Shown here: in pieces, positions 1-16,160 of the stretch
Numbering within the stretch: position 1 is the first letter of the stretch
Layout: the number at the start of each line of letters is the position of its first letter
Source: Euglena gracilis
Lineage: Eukaryota > Euglenida > Euglenophyceae > Euglenales
Direction: 5' to 3'
Length of the DNA stretch: 64,000 bases
NCBI GenBank assembly: GCA_039621445.1
Contig: CP154956.1
Location: 37,084,444 to 37,148,443, forward strand
Notes under the pieces: model-generated
Told to the model about the DNA's origin: nothing
Seen by the model: only the letters and a program-made list of their open reading frames with translations
Databases searched by the model: none
Position numbers and translations under genes: made by a program

Positions 1-963
1 CAGACCCCAGGGTATGAGCCCGGGGAAGGGGGGGGAGGTGCAGCAGCAGCTCAAACCCACCCACCCCCAGGGAGTGGGCACAGGGATAGGCTCACTGGGG
101 CATGCACCGTAAGGCCCGCGATTGCGATGCAGCCCTTCCGGAGGTCCACCCCATCAAACGTCAAACCCGGTGGTCAAAGAAAGGAACAGGCCGTCAATCG
201 AACGAAGCGCGTCCAATCGTTGTTGGGCAAAGGGCGGGGCAGCCCTTTGGGCAGCCCCCTCTTGGCCATCCCCCCAGGCCAGCCAGGGAGGGGCCTGGTG
301 GGGGGTCCTTGCTCACCACGGCACCGCGCAAGGAACAATTGTTTGACCTGACACACCACCGCCGCCAGAAATACGGGAAGTCCCCACACCACCCGCTTTG
401 GGAATTCCCACACCGCCGTGGGTAGGGTGGCCAGCGCTGCCGAGGCCAGCCCGGCCTGCCTGGAATGGAGTTGGCGGAGCTGGAGGAGATCGGCGGCAGG
501 CAGGAGGGGCGGGAGGGGTGTGTCCCCGGCTGGCTTGGAGTTGTAAGTGGGACGTTGCCGGCCGGCCACAGTGGGAAGTCGGGCCAGTGTTGGTGGGAGA
601 CCCTGGGCAGCTACCCACCAAATGTGTCCCGCGTTGTGATTGCAACTCCCGGAGGTGGACCACACCGCAAACACACAGCGCCACGGAAGACACGCCCGCA
701 GGGGCATTTCCTAGTCGCATGCGTATCTGGCGGGGCAGCCGGATAGGCAGCCAGCCAGACCTAAACCAAAACACTTCCAGTGGCACTCGCGATTGCGACC
801 GTGGTCTGTCGCCGTTTGGCCAAGACAACGCCAACCAACACAAGTATTTCGGTCCTGGTTCCAGACACAAGCCAGTCACAGCCGGTAGAAAACTGAACAT
901 TAACGATCATCCCCCCCCAGGCTCCACCTTCCCTCTCTCCAACCAACCGACCCAGCCTCCTGC
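1..963. other. Left-edge sequence, probably intron of the USP7-like gene
   Basis: GC-rich sequence downstream (in the direction of the minus-strand gene) of the last exon I can recognise. I looked on the minus strand for the next conserved block of a USP7-type peptidase (the segment after the AVYxxP motif) and did not find it. The open frames on both strands show no family similarity that I recognise. The gene is therefore taken to continue beyond the window. Confidence 0.4.
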
Positions 964-3900
964 CTGCGCGGCAGGCAGTACACCGCGTGGCGGAGGTAGG
1001 AGAGGTGGTAGTAAGTCTGCAGCAGGGAGTTGAGGTAGCACGTGGCGCCCTGGTTCTTGATGCCCACGAAGCCCGTGTCGTTGCGGGGCGGCGACGGCGG
1101 CGGGGGCGGGACGACGGCACGCGGGGGCTCGAGGGGGGACGTCGGGTCGGGCTCAGGAATTCATTTTGAGTCAGGGGGGGGGGGGGACTTGAGCTCCGCT
1201 GGGGGGGGGGGGGCTATTCACCCACCTCAAAGCCCATCCCCCCGAAAAAAAAGTCACCCAAATGCCATCAACACGGTTTCTTCCGACCGAGTTGGCTAAC
1301 CACTGGCGTCAAACCCGCCAACCCCTCGGGGGGGGGGGGGGGGGCTGTGCTTGGGGTGAATGGAATCCGTGGTTGGACTTGAGCCGGACCTCCGCCTCCA
1401 GCGTCAGCTGGTCGAACACCACGAAGCCGCTGTCCGGCCGGAACAACTGCGGGGCAAAGGAGGCCCAGGCCCGGGGCGTGGCCCACGCGATGCTCCGGGG
1501 CACAGCCCCACGCGCTCCCCTTTGGGCATCCCGGGGAGTGGGAGTGGGTCACCTTGGGGGTCGGACGATGACCAATAGGGACACACCACTGGCCCTCCGC
1601 CACCCTTTCGGCTGACCAAATAAACTAAACCAGACCCCAGTGAGGAATGAATGGGGGAGGGGTTATGGGTCGGACCAGAGTTTATTTTGGACTCGGGGAG
1701 GGCTGATCCCACCCATGGCCCAGGGTCCGGGGGGGGGGGGGGGCTCGGGGACCTGTATTGGGTGGAGTTTTGGGTCCCCCAAAAACGAGCAAATGAGTCG
1801 GAACCAGGCTGTTTTTTACCAACCCCAGGGGGAGGGGGGGTCCGGAGTGCCTTGGGGTGCCTGCCATACATCTCTTTAAGGTCCCCGGGGGGGGGGGGGG
1901 TTGCTGGGCTAGGGCTAGAAATTTGGGCTGGCTAGAAATTTGGGCTGGCTAGCCTGCCCCCCCCCGGGGGGGGGGGGGGGGGGGGCTGGACCCCGGCTGG
2001 ACCCGAACCGGGGCGAGCTGGACTGAAAGCGGAAAAATGCCCAAAAATGACCTGCAAAACACAGTTTTGAAAAAAATGATGCATCTGAAACCCCCCAAAA
2101 ATGCCCCAAACGCCGCCCAAACCCCATTTTTGGCCACTTTTGAACACAGTTTTTCAAAAAGTTTCGGCGCTTTGCGCCGAAAAAATTTGGGCTGGGCCCC
2201 CAAAAAAGGGGCTGGCTAGCTGGGCTAGCAGCACCCCCCCACCCCCAGGGGGGGGGGTGCTGCTGCGGCTGGGCTGGGCCCAAATCGGGGCTGGCTGCAG
2301 CCGCCCCCCCCCCGGGGGGTTCGCAAAACCTTAGAGAGATGTATGGTGCCTGCCCAGGCAGGCACTACCCCTCCCCCCCGGGTCGGATTTTGGCCTGTGC
2401 CCAGGCACATTCCTTTTGAAAATAGGCCATTTTTGGCTCCCCGGTGCCTTTGGCGCCGGGGTCTGTGCTGGGGCACTTTTGGCTGTGTGCCCTACCCCCC
2501 CCGGGGGGGGGGGGTCGGATCGAGAGCAACCTGGAGTGCCTGCCTGGCAGGCTGAACTGCCCAGGCAGGCACCCCCCCCCCCCGGGGGGGGGTCGGCACA
2601 GACTAAAAAAAAAAACAGCCTGGTGGGAACACTCAACCAGGCCCCTATAGGTAGTCAAGCCCAAAAAATTCCCCATTTTAGGCCGTTTTAGGCCATTTTA
2701 GGCCATTTTAAGGTATAGGTGGGCTTTCTGATAATAATGATTTTGCATCATTTTTGTCCGAAAACTGTATCACAACGTGTGCAAATGTTCTCTTATTCAG
2801 TAATAAGAAATGTGCATCCAAAAAAGCATGTTCAATTCATGCGCACTGGATCAAAACTATGGGAAGCTCAACAAATCTTCATTCATACCCATGGACTAAG
2901 GCGGCATAACTCGCACATAGCTTTGAAAGTGACTGTGAAATTGCGTTGGCGCGCAATGTCAAAAAAAAATCTGTTTTTGAACACCGAGGCCTGAGGTTCA
3001 GGACAGTCCGCATTAGTGTCTCCCTACACCCCCAGGGCCTGGGGACAAAAGCAACGACTTGGAACTCTATGGTCTGAAGGAACAGGGCTCCCGGGGCCCA
3101 GTATGCATGAACACAAAACGTCGGGGGACTCCATTGCGCAGTTGCACTTTGGCGCAACAATTTCTTTCATCACAAAAATAAAAAAAACACATTGCGCTTT
3201 GGTGAAATGTTTTTAGTTTTTTTGTAATTCGGCATGTGGGTGACCATTGCCACACTTGCGCCATGATAACAATAAATACATCAACATGTGTCTCCATTGC
3301 ACCACGGCTCAATGGGCACGCTCATGAAGAATGGAAATTTAAGAGTTATATTGTGCCAAAGCGCAATAGAAATGACATTTTTATAATTTTAAAAAGCGTG
3401 GAGGAATTCTGAAAAGAAAGAATTTACGACAATGAATTCTTTTTTAAAAAAAATTCGGAAAAAAACGTTGGACAAATATTAAAAGTTGTTATTTGCGCTA
3501 CAAAAAAAAACGCCCAGTTGTTATATTTTTGTGAAATCTACACCATTTTGCAGGATTTCACAAAAAAAGTCATCTTTCTGAGAGATGATGCTGTTGTCTG
3601 GTGAAATTCAATTTGATTTTGGCATTTTTAGCCATTTGGGCCTTTTGGGGGCATAAAGAAACAGGATGGCAAAAATGAAAGGGCAAAGCTGAGAGTAACG
3701 CCTCTTCTCCGTGTTTGTTTTCCCCTTTGGGGAAACTTAATACTAAAAAAAAACCCTCTGAACATGTACATAAATAGGAGATAATCTCATTCATAATTGT
3801 TTGTGGTTGTTTGGGTCATTTGATCATTCGGCATGATGATTTGCGGCTTTGGAAAATTCCGAAAATTTTGCTGGTTCGTTTGAAGGAATCCCCGGTATCT

Positions 3901-6900
3901 AACGAATGAGCAAACACATCTTCCCTGATGAACAGGGGGGGGGGGGCGGTCAAGCTGGGACCCATCCACCTACCCCCCCCCCCCCTATGTCCAACGACCA
4001 GTAACCTCTGTCCTCCGACCGGGGGGGTGGTCGTTGGACATAGGGTAGTGACCAAAAAGGTGTCCTCTGACCGGGGGGGTGGTCGTTGGACATGGGGTCA
4101 AAAAAAAGTTGGTGGGCACCCGGGTCCCTACCCACCCAAAAATGCCCCAATTTTCCCTTCCGGCGCTTCGCGCCGAAAATTTTGGGCAATTTTGACAAAT
4201 TTTTGTCCAAAAAGTGTCAAAAATGGCATTTTGGCCAAATTTTTGGCCAATTTTTGGGCAAAATTTTTCGTCCCGGCGCTTCGCGCCGGGACCAAAGATT
4301 TGGTCAAACCTCCGAAAAGGTGTCCTCCGACCGGGGGGGTGGCCATTGGACATAGGGGGGGGTCGTTGGACATAGGGGGGGGGGGGTAACACTGGTGAGC
4401 CGCTTGGGAAGTGGAAAAAATGCTGGTGAGTCGCTGGGGAAGTGGAAAACCTCAATTTCCAGCTCTGAATCAATAAAAATCATCGAGAAAGAAATCCCGA
4501 AGCACGTTTGCAACAGAACGGGAGGAAAAAAATCTCAGCACATTCAAGTAAAATGCACAGCAAAATGCCCGAAGAAGAGCCATACTTTGGTGAAAAAAAG
4601 GTCAAATACGGGAGGCATCCCTGGAACATCCCCCATCCACCCACAAAAACATCAAAAAAATGTGGTTCTTCGACCTTTTTCGACCCCGTTTGATCCCCAG
4701 ACAAGCCGTAGGCCGGCCCTGAGGTTTCGGGTGGTCCTCAAGGGGCGGTACTTTATGGGGAAAAAAGGACCGCCCTGGTGTACAAATGATAGCTTCAAGG
4801 TTGGGTTTTGGGTTTTGGGTCCCCCCAAAAATTTTGTTTTTTGGGGGTACCCCCCCCCAAAACACCAAAAACTTGTATTTTTGGGACCCCCTCTTTGAAA
4901 AATTTAACCCCTAACCCTAACCACCTAAAAAAGGCCGATTTTGGCCAAGAAAAGCCATTTTTTCAAAATTTTCTGCGCCTGCGGCGCCAAAAAGTATATC
5001 TCACCCCCCTCTGGGCCCCCCGGGGGGGTCCGGCCGGACCCCAACCCCCCCCCCTGGGGGTGCGGCCTTAAATAATCCCTAGGACTGCAGCCGGAATCGA
5101 ACCACCGACCCCCCGCGTGCAAAGCAGGATTCCTGTCCAACACATCCAAAAGGATGGAAGCGCACCGGGGGGGGGGGGGCAGTGCTTAGACACCGGGGGG
5201 GGGGGATGGTACAACAAAATTGTGGATTCTGATAAGGGGTGATCGTTGGAATCCAGACTATTATTTTCAGAGGAAAAATCATGTCCTCAGAATTGTGGCC
5301 TCTGATTGGGGGGGGGCAGGGGGGTGTGATCATTGTAAAACCTCCCCCCAAATAACACCCCCCCCCTCGGGGTCTGACTTCGGCCACCGAAACAACCCCC
5401 CCCCCCCCGCCGGTTTCGGGCCGAAGGCCCGGATTTTTGACCTGAAAATGTAGGTCAAAAGCACAACCTCTGACAACAAATTACGAAAAAAAATCGATTT
5501 TTCTGGATCATCTGGCCTCCAAAAAATGCTAAATTTCATGAGAAAGTACAAAAAAAAAAGACCCCAAAGGGGGGGAGCTATTTTTGCTCCTACGGAACTT
5601 CGAAAAATTTCGAAAAAAAATTGGGAAATAATACCCCCCCCCAAATAATACCCCCACCCTCGGGCCGGGACTTCGGGCAAAAAAATAATACCCCGGGGGG
5701 TATTATTTGGGGGGGGGGTTACATGTCTCGAACAGAAAATTGCATTTTGGGGCATTTTGAAAGGCCTTGTGGCCCCAAAAAATATCAGGATCCAAATTGT
5801 ACTAACTAAACTAAACTAACTGGACTAACTGGGTGGGGGACGGTCTGACTATTGAAGAAGAAAAAAACCGCCAGAAAGTGTTTTAAGCAGGCAGGGAGTG
5901 TTCAGGACAACTCTGAGCGACAGCCCCTTTGTGACTTTGCGGATGTCGACCATTCTTTCCCATAGTTTTCTCTCATCGTCAATGAAGACCCGAAATTTTG
6001 GTTTTTTGGGTACCCTCCCCAAAAATTTTGGGCCGATTTTGGGACCTCCCAAAAAATACAAAAAAAACCCAACCTTGATAGCTTGGTCAGAAGCTCACCA
6101 GCTACATTTACAGCTACAAGAGCGGATATGCAGGCTCTGGCTGTTTCCACGCATCATACTGTGCACTTACCACAGTTGGAATCACGTACCAAGGTTGGAA
6201 AAAAAGCTGGACTGTGACGGGAAGGTTGACTGGACAAGGAACTTGGAAGTTAACTCTGATCAGGGCATTTTTTTAACAACCCCGGGGGCCCAGCTCAGAG
6301 GTTCGAAAATTTGGGCTGGCTGAAAAAGGCTTTGAATTTGGGCTGGCTAACCCCCCCCAGGGGTCCTGGGCTGGAACTGGCACCCAGGGTCAGGTGCCAA
6401 AAAAACTAAGCTGCAAAAATGCCCAAAAACAATCCATTATGCAAAAAAAAATTGCCCATTTTTGACGCATTTTTTGGCCATTTTTGTTCCTCGAAAGCGA
6501 AAAATCTGTTATCACCCAGCCGCCCAAAGGGCGGCTGGAAATGAAACTCGGGGGGGGGGGGCTGGCTGGCTGGACCCCCAGGGGGGGGGGTCAAATATCC
6601 TGAAGCTACGCCCTGACTCTAATTCCAACACAACCTAATCTCTAAACACCACTTTCGGGCACAAAGGAAGAAAAATTAACATTAAAATCTGAATAAATAA
6701 CCTCCAAAAAGGGGTTCAGATGTTACTGTTTTCTGATGGACCTTTTCCCGGAGACAGAATACACCGGCGCATTGAGCAAGGGGGCCACACGCCTGGGACA
6801 GGGGCATGAACTCCTGGAAGCCCCAGTCGCTGGTGCCGCTGGAGAACTGCTTCTTCGCCCGCTGCACGACCGACCGGCTGCCGTCCTGCGCGTTGACCAC

Positions 6901-8011
6901 CCGGAACGTGAAGGCGGCGGTCGGGGGCAGGCCCACTGGGGGGGCGCCTGGGGCAAAAGGTGTGACGCGACGTGAGGTGGCGGTGCAATGTGGGTGGCGT
7001 CAGGGGTCACCCATCGGCCCCTTCTATGCCCAACCCTCCTTCCCTTGGCATGGGGGGGGGGGGACTGCAGTACCCACCAACGTGTGGTGTGGGAGCCCCT
7101 CCCCCCGGGGGTGGGGCCCGAGGAGGCCTGGGCTGCACCCACCCTTCCGGCAGCTGGTGGACATTGGCGATGTCCAGGTACACCGCGTCCGGGCCGGCGG
7201 GGGCGACTGGCGTCCGAGGGGGCACAGCGACTCAGCCCCCCCCCCCAACCCTGGCCCATCCATCCCATCCTCCGGCACCGACCAACACAGCCCCAGCCAC
7301 GGGGCACTTCCCCCAAGCCGCCGCTTCTTGCCGGGCGCCAGGGTTCTGAGTGGGGCGTATCGGCCCCGGCGCTGGCGGAGCAGCAGGTCGGCCCACCGGC
7401 CCGCGCCGGCCCGGCCGACAGGCTCTGGACGGCGTTGCCGCGGGGGAACACCACGATGCGCCACAGCGCGCCGCCGAGCTCGAACTGGTCGGAGCACACC
7501 TTGTCCTCCGCCGGGGAGATGGCTGGCGGCAGGGCGGGGGGGGGGGGACCGCACACAACACAGGTCCCCCAGCAAACTGCAGAGGCGGTGGGCGCCCTGC
7601 CCATCCGATGTCCCGGAGGGTTGGCGGTGCCAGGGACACATCATTCAGGGATTCAGGGGAGCGGCGGGGGGCGGAGCAGCACGGTGCCGCCGCCGTCCCG
7701 GTCCTGCCCCGTCGCAGCGAGGTGCAGGTCACTCCCCCCCTTGTTGCACTGAGGCCTCTTGTCTGTTTGTGGCCAGCGCTAACTTCGCTTCCGGCCCAGT
7801 TTGCTGTGTGGTGAGTGGCCAGGTACCCCTTACACCAGTGCTCTTGGGTTGCTCCGCCTGGCCGGGCTGCCCCCCCAACAGACGCCCCCGACCCCCCCCC
7901 CCTGCCCAGGGCCCAGCGGTAGCGCACGAAGCCGTCCCGCCGCTCCAGCAGCGCGAGGGCCCCCGGCCCGGAGCCGTCCGCCGCCGCCGCGGGGCCACCA
8001 TCGCCGGTCAT
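964..8011 (-). CDS. USP7-like MATH-domain ubiquitin-specific protease, 5' part
   Basis: Deubiquitinating cysteine protease of the USP7/UBP12 type: an N-terminal MATH (TRAF-like) substrate-binding domain followed by peptidase C19. Exons on the minus strand, in order: 8011-7906 (start codon, Ala/Gly-rich, ends in FVRYRWAL), 7522-7397 (SDQFELGGALWR, FPRGN), 7206-7139 (VYLDIANVHQLPEGW), 6935-6793 (FTFRVVN, SDWGFQEFMPLSQ), 1446-1390 (DSGFVVFDQLTLEAE) and about 1151-964 (GFVGIKNQGATCYLNSLLQ, then LRHAVY). The TGC at 1040-1038 is the predicted catalytic Cys of the Cys box; His and Asp boxes lie outside the window. Phases agree at every junction except exon 3 to 4, where the MATH domain reads on but the frames differ by one base; a seven-C run beside that acceptor may be miscounted. 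Exons 1 and 4 end in GC donors. The intron from 6792 to 1447 is over 5 kb and full of transposable elements. The family assignment is strong; the start codon and the ends of the last exon are less sure. Confidence 0.85.
1865..2345. mobile_element. hAT-like non-autonomous element, 8-bp target duplication
   Basis: The ends are inverted repeats beginning CATACATCTCTTTAAGG on the left, with the complement CCTTAGAGAGATGTATG on the right. Perfect 8-bp direct repeats GTGCCTGC flank it at 1857-1864 and 2346-2353. The inside has long G and C runs and a CGGCGC-TTT-GCGCCG hairpin at 2165-2179. No coding capacity. It lies in the long USP7-like intron. The core is shared with copies near 16.16, 19.19 and 31.05 kb. 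Confidence 0.85.
2354..2700. repeat. G/C-run repeats with short CCTGCC palindromes
   Basis: Three G or C homopolymer blocks separate short inverted pieces such as TGCCTGCCTGGCAGGC and CTGCCCAGGCAGGCA. This looks like one or two degenerate small elements next to the element at 1865; their ends cannot be fixed. Confidence 0.4.
2700..3940. other. AT-rich intron stretch, nothing recognised
   Basis: Markedly more AT-rich than its surroundings, with many A and T runs and repeated TTGCGC-like words (for example near 3135, 3192, 3358 and 3493). No open frame with family similarity, no RNA gene and no clear terminal repeats. It lies inside the long intron of the USP7-like gene and may be a decayed transposable element. 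Confidence 0.4.
3973..4386. mobile_element. Inverted-repeat element with poly-C/poly-G ends and TA flanks
   Basis: The left end is a C run followed by TATGTCCAACGACC; the right end is the exact complement GGTCGTTGGACATA followed by a G run. TA dinucleotides flank both ends (3971-3972 and 4387-4388), as expected for a Tc1/mariner-type insertion. Two further internal copies of the GACCGGGGGGGTGG and TTGGACAT words lie near 4070 and 4330. Two hairpins CGGCGC-TTC-GCGCCG are at 4161-4175 and 4274-4288. No coding capacity. Confidence 0.65.
4590..4777. mobile_element. Fragment of the CAGGGCGG element family
   Basis: Contains the family's internal signature (CATCCACCCACAAAAACATC) and a right end GGACCGCCCTG. 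The matching left inverted repeat is not present, so this is a partial or decayed copy of the family that is complete at 36.69 and 46.97 kb. Confidence 0.5.
5079..5170 (-). other. tRNA-like sequence (Ala-like anticodon arm), probably decayed or SINE-derived
   Basis: On the minus strand there is a T-arm/B-box GGTTCGATTCC, preceded by an anticodon arm CCTGC-TTTGCAC-GCGGG whose loop would read TGC (Ala). A weak A-box-like TTGGATGTGTTGG lies further upstream. The acceptor stem does not close and the T-stem has mismatches, so this is not called a functional tRNA. A tRNA pseudogene or the head of a SINE is more likely. Confidence 0.35.
5334..5724. mobile_element. Inverted-repeat element of the C(n)AAATAA family
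   Basis: The left end is TGTAAAACCTCCCCCCAAATAA; the right end TTATTTGG plus a G run plus TTACA is nearly its complement. A nested palindrome (CAAATAATACCCC ... GGGGTATTATTTG) lies at 5639-5710. Related ends occur near 28.9-29.2, 47.4 and 57.0-57.5 kb. No coding capacity. The class is unknown. Confidence 0.45.
6261..6615. mobile_element. hAT-like non-autonomous element
   Basis: The ends are CAGGGCATTT and its imperfect complement GCTACGCCCTG. The flanking 8-mers are ACTCTGAT (6253-6260) and ACTCTAAT (6616-6623), matching at 7 of 8 positions. The inside has the GGGCTGGCT plus G/C-run core seen in other copies. It lies in the long intron of the USP7-like gene. Confidence 0.65.
7743..7870. repeat. 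Dispersed repeat, inverted relative to copies at 16.05 and 19.07 kb
   Basis: About 120 bp beginning GTTGCACTGAGGCCTC that match, in reverse complement and at roughly 90 % by eye, the sequence at 16040-16160 and its duplicate at 19065-19180. It sits in the first intron of the USP7-like gene. It contains a good splice-donor-like GTGAGTGG, but no reason to call it an exon. Confidence 0.55.
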
Positions 8012-8847
8012 CGGGGCCGGCGGGGGCGGCGGCGCCCCGAGTCCAGCATCGGGCCCCACCGCGGGCGGGGCAGGCAGGGCGACGCCTGGCGGCAGGGGGG
8101 GGGCACCGTGGCGGGGGCGGGCCGCCCTTCAGGGGCATTGGGGCCGCGGGGCCGTCGGCACACGGCGGCCGGTGCGTGCAACGAGGCGGGTGGGGGCAGG
8201 TGGGGGGGCGGCCATTGATACGAATGTCTTGTGGTGCCAACTTCATTTCCGAAACATGGCGCCGCAGTGCTTAAGAAATGCTGTACAGTGCGGCGACGCA
8301 GTTGGAAAGATACATCGCGGGAAGACATTTCAAAAAGACGCCTCTTTTTGTCTGTTGGACATCACCCATTTTTGTCTATATTTGACGAAATTTTATGGTT
8401 TTATTATAGAATGCATTTGACATCTAAAATAACTGTGATTCTTTTGAAAAGGTTCGCCATGTCCCATCCATACAATCAGCAACCGTGCAACCTACAATTG
8501 GCAAGTGACACAGATTCACGAGATTCACTTATGGCACAGGGATTTTTTTTTGGATCCGAAGCCCTTCCAGTGGGATAGGGGGGATCGACAACTTCAGCAT
8601 TTTTAGCCTGAAATCCGAAATTGGAGTTTTCTTGGGGGGAAAAAATGCAAAAGAGAGGAAGAGAGGCAGTATCTACAATATCCCAACGGCTGAAGAGCCA
8701 TTTGGGAGGGTTGGCAGGGGTCAGGCACTTCTATGGCGACCAACCCCCACGAGAGTCTGGATGGCAGTCGGTGACCCAGTATGTGAGAGAACAGAACGGA
8801 TTCCCATAGGCAGGTCAGCTGGAAGACATCTGGGGTCCCGGAGTCAG

Positions 8848-13621
<4,774 letters not shown>

Positions 13622-13937
13622 CCCATGCTGGCAGGGTGGCGTTGTCGGGGGCAAGCACCTATGGTCAAGCCCCAAAATTACCCCATTTTGGCCATTTTAG
13701 GCCATTTTAGCTTTAGGTGCCTGGTCGGGGGGAAATCGACCCGATCGGTGATCAGTGTAGGGTTTAGGGGTGGGGGTCATGCGGTTTGCAGTCCTTATAT
13801 GGAAATTGCAATGTCTCTGGGACCAAAAAAAAAGTTTTCACGCTCATGTGTGCAATAAAACCATCAAAATGGCATCCTTTACAGTGTGACAGAACAGTAT
13901 TTTGGACAATTCGGGAAGCTGGGGGAGCACTCCTACA

Positions 13938-14237
13938 CAGGGCGGTCCTTACATGAAGAAAAAAATCCGTCCCACCACGTGCCATATTTTGGCATAAATG
14001 GGTCGATTTCGAGGGAAGGGGAGTGATTTCTGGCGTCCTTACACCATTGCCCATCCACCCAAAACATCAAAAAAATGTGAGGTTTCAATTTTCAATTTTC
14101 AATTTAATTTCTTTTCACTTCCCAACCGCTTTCAACCCCCGGATCGACCGTTTGGCCATCCATTAGGCCTAAAGGTGGTGCTCAAGGGGCGGTCCTCAAC
14201 AAAATAAAACAGAATCCCGTGATTATGGACCGCCCTG
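13938..14237. mobile_element. CAGGGCGG-family hAT-like element (in duplication unit 1)
   Basis: The ends are CAGGGCGGTCCTTAC and GGACCGCCCTG. The flanking 8-mers are CTCCTACA and CTCCTGCA (7 of 8). The internal signature CATCCACCCAAAACATCAAA matches the copies at 36.69, 46.97 and 4.6 kb. Confidence 0.75.
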
Positions 14238-15099
14238 CTCCTGCAAAATACCTTCAGAATTTGTACAGGGAAACAAACGCCAGGAGACAAAAGCAGGGAA
14301 CAAAATCCTGGGTACGATGCGGGGACTGAGGGCCATGGCAGGCAGCACCCCGCATGCGTGGGGCGACCCTCCTGCGATGGAGCCGAGGCGACGGTGCCTC
14401 CATCCCTGCCTGACTGACAAAGACACCCTTCTTTTGTTCTCGGTTGGCAGTTCCCTGTTGCTAACATTTGTTCTTCCCAGTTTGCAGTCAAGTTTTGTTG
14501 GTCATCAGATCCAATTTCATCTCGGAAGCAGGATACAGAAAAAAATACTTGGGGGAAAAGACTGGGGAAACGAAAATGATTCCAGCAAAATTCGGGGTAG
14601 GGAAAAAATGGGGGCAATATGAATGCAGTGGGAGAGTTTTTGTTCATATCACAGGCAAGTCGCGATACAAATTGATCAGCAAAAGAGGTGGGACGATCTC
14701 GGGGAGCAACAATTTGGGCAGCAGAAATGGGTGAAGCTAAAATATATTGACTCCCCTTGAAGGCACGTTTCTTCAGCATTTTCAAGGCAAAATGTATGTC
14801 TACGCCGAAGATAATAATGTCCAATATAAAGGTTGATTTGTATAAGACAAAAAGTACAAGAAACCCATTTTTGTTTCTTTGGCATTTATGCCCTGGACTC
14901 TTGCCAAACTGGGGGTGACAAATTGGCCGGCACAGCACAGTGGGGAGGGGATGGTCCAAAAAATTTTTGGGGGGAATTTTCGCCTGATCAATTTTTTGTC
15001 CAAACCAATCTCCCCTGTGCCAAACACCCCCCCCCCGAAGGAAGGAGGGAAGGAATTCATGCAAAGACTCAACGGAAAGATGAAATAAAGACACAAATA

Positions 15100-15900
15100 A
15101 AAATGAAGCTGTGTCCCACCCCAACCGCTTTGTGGGCCTGGGGAGCCCAGAGAATGGGAGGCAGTGTCGCCCTTGAGATACAGGTCCACAGCCCCGCGGC
15201 CACAGAGACCACCCAGCCCCAGAAAACGGGGCCGCAGCGACGCACAGCCCCGTCTCCGGGTGTCACACAGCAAGGGCAGGCACGCCAGGCAGTGCCAATG
15301 GACACGGCGGCATACGTGTGGCAGCGTGAGGGTCAGGTGGGCCACCAAGGAGGAGAAAAAGTGGGGGGGGGCGCAGGTGTGCATCTATGGCACTGTCATC
15401 GTCGCCCGGGCTGCCGACCCAGACCCCCATCAGGCCGTCAGGCAACTGCCGAGGGGTCCGGACGTCGGCAGCGGGACTGCCGGGGGCTGGGACCCTGGGA
15501 TGGGAAACCCCTGGGACCCAACTCCCCTGCGGAAAAACGCAGGTGAGCACACCCAAAGATGAATCCCAACCAACAACAACACAGCTGTGTCCCGTGTCCA
15601 CAGACTTGACACACACGCATGCGCGCGCACACAAGCACGCACATGCATGCACATGCGCATGCACGCGCGCGCACATGCACGCACGCACACGACACACACG
15701 CGCTCATGCACAGACTTGACTATGCCGGCAGGCCCGGCCGTGCTGTCCTCCCCACAGCTCTCGTACTCCGTGCCGTGCCTAGCCTTGCCTGGCGTGTCGG
15801 CCGTGTGGGGCCCCACGGACCTCAGTGGGCCGTGGGGCGGGGTGTGGGGCAGGTCTTCCAAGGGGCTGGGCCTGCCCCACGCATCTGTGCCGGCACAGGA
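15100..15900 (-). other. Exon-like GC-rich stretch in duplication unit 1, gene unknown
   Basis: The minus strand has several open stretches with protein-like composition: around 15330-15230 (a hydrophobic LTLTLPHVCRRVHWHCLAC segment), 15540-15400 behind a good acceptor TTCCGCAG, and 15860-15720 (HGTEYESCGEDSTAG). The plus strand also has good splice signals (ACGCAG|GTGAGC near 15541; CCCCACAG near 15760), so the strand is not settled. The unit-2 copy is at 18120-18920. No family recognised; it could be an exon cluster or captured gene fragments. Confidence 0.25.
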
Positions 15901-16039
15901 AGAAAGCCAGGCACCGACATGGATATGTGTGGATGCGTTGTGTGGATCAGGCTAACTCCGATCGACTGGAGCCGGCAGGCTGGAGGCAGGTAGGCACAAT
16001 ACATCCCTTTGAGGACCTGGGGGGGGGGGCTCACCCGGC

Positions 16040-16160
16040 CAGGGGGAGCAACAAAAGAGGACTGGTGTAAGGGGTCCCTGGCCACTCACCACGCAGCAAA
16101 CTGGGCCAGAAGCGAAGTTAGCGCCGGCCATAAACAGACAAGAAGCCTTAGTGCAACTAG
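16040..16160. repeat. Dispersed repeat, reverse complement of 7743-7870
   Basis: About 90 % match by eye to the 7.74-kb copy, including the word AACTTCGCTTC in reverse complement. It is duplicated again at 19065-19180 as part of the tandem duplication. Confidence 0.55.

Noticed and set aside
4907-4924. Telomere-like CCCTAACCCTAACC; similar words near 49919 and 50013
   Set aside because: Only two or three units and in the interior of the window; not evidence for a chromosome end.
6806-8218. Large plus-strand frame of 470 codons
   Set aside because: It is antisense to GC-rich exons of the USP7-like gene and shows no family features.
15500-15850. Plus-strand gene suggested by ACGCAG|GTGAGC and CCCCACAG|CTCTCG
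   Set aside because: The joined frame has no recognisable protein features and equally good minus-strand signals exist; left as a low-confidence exon-like stretch.
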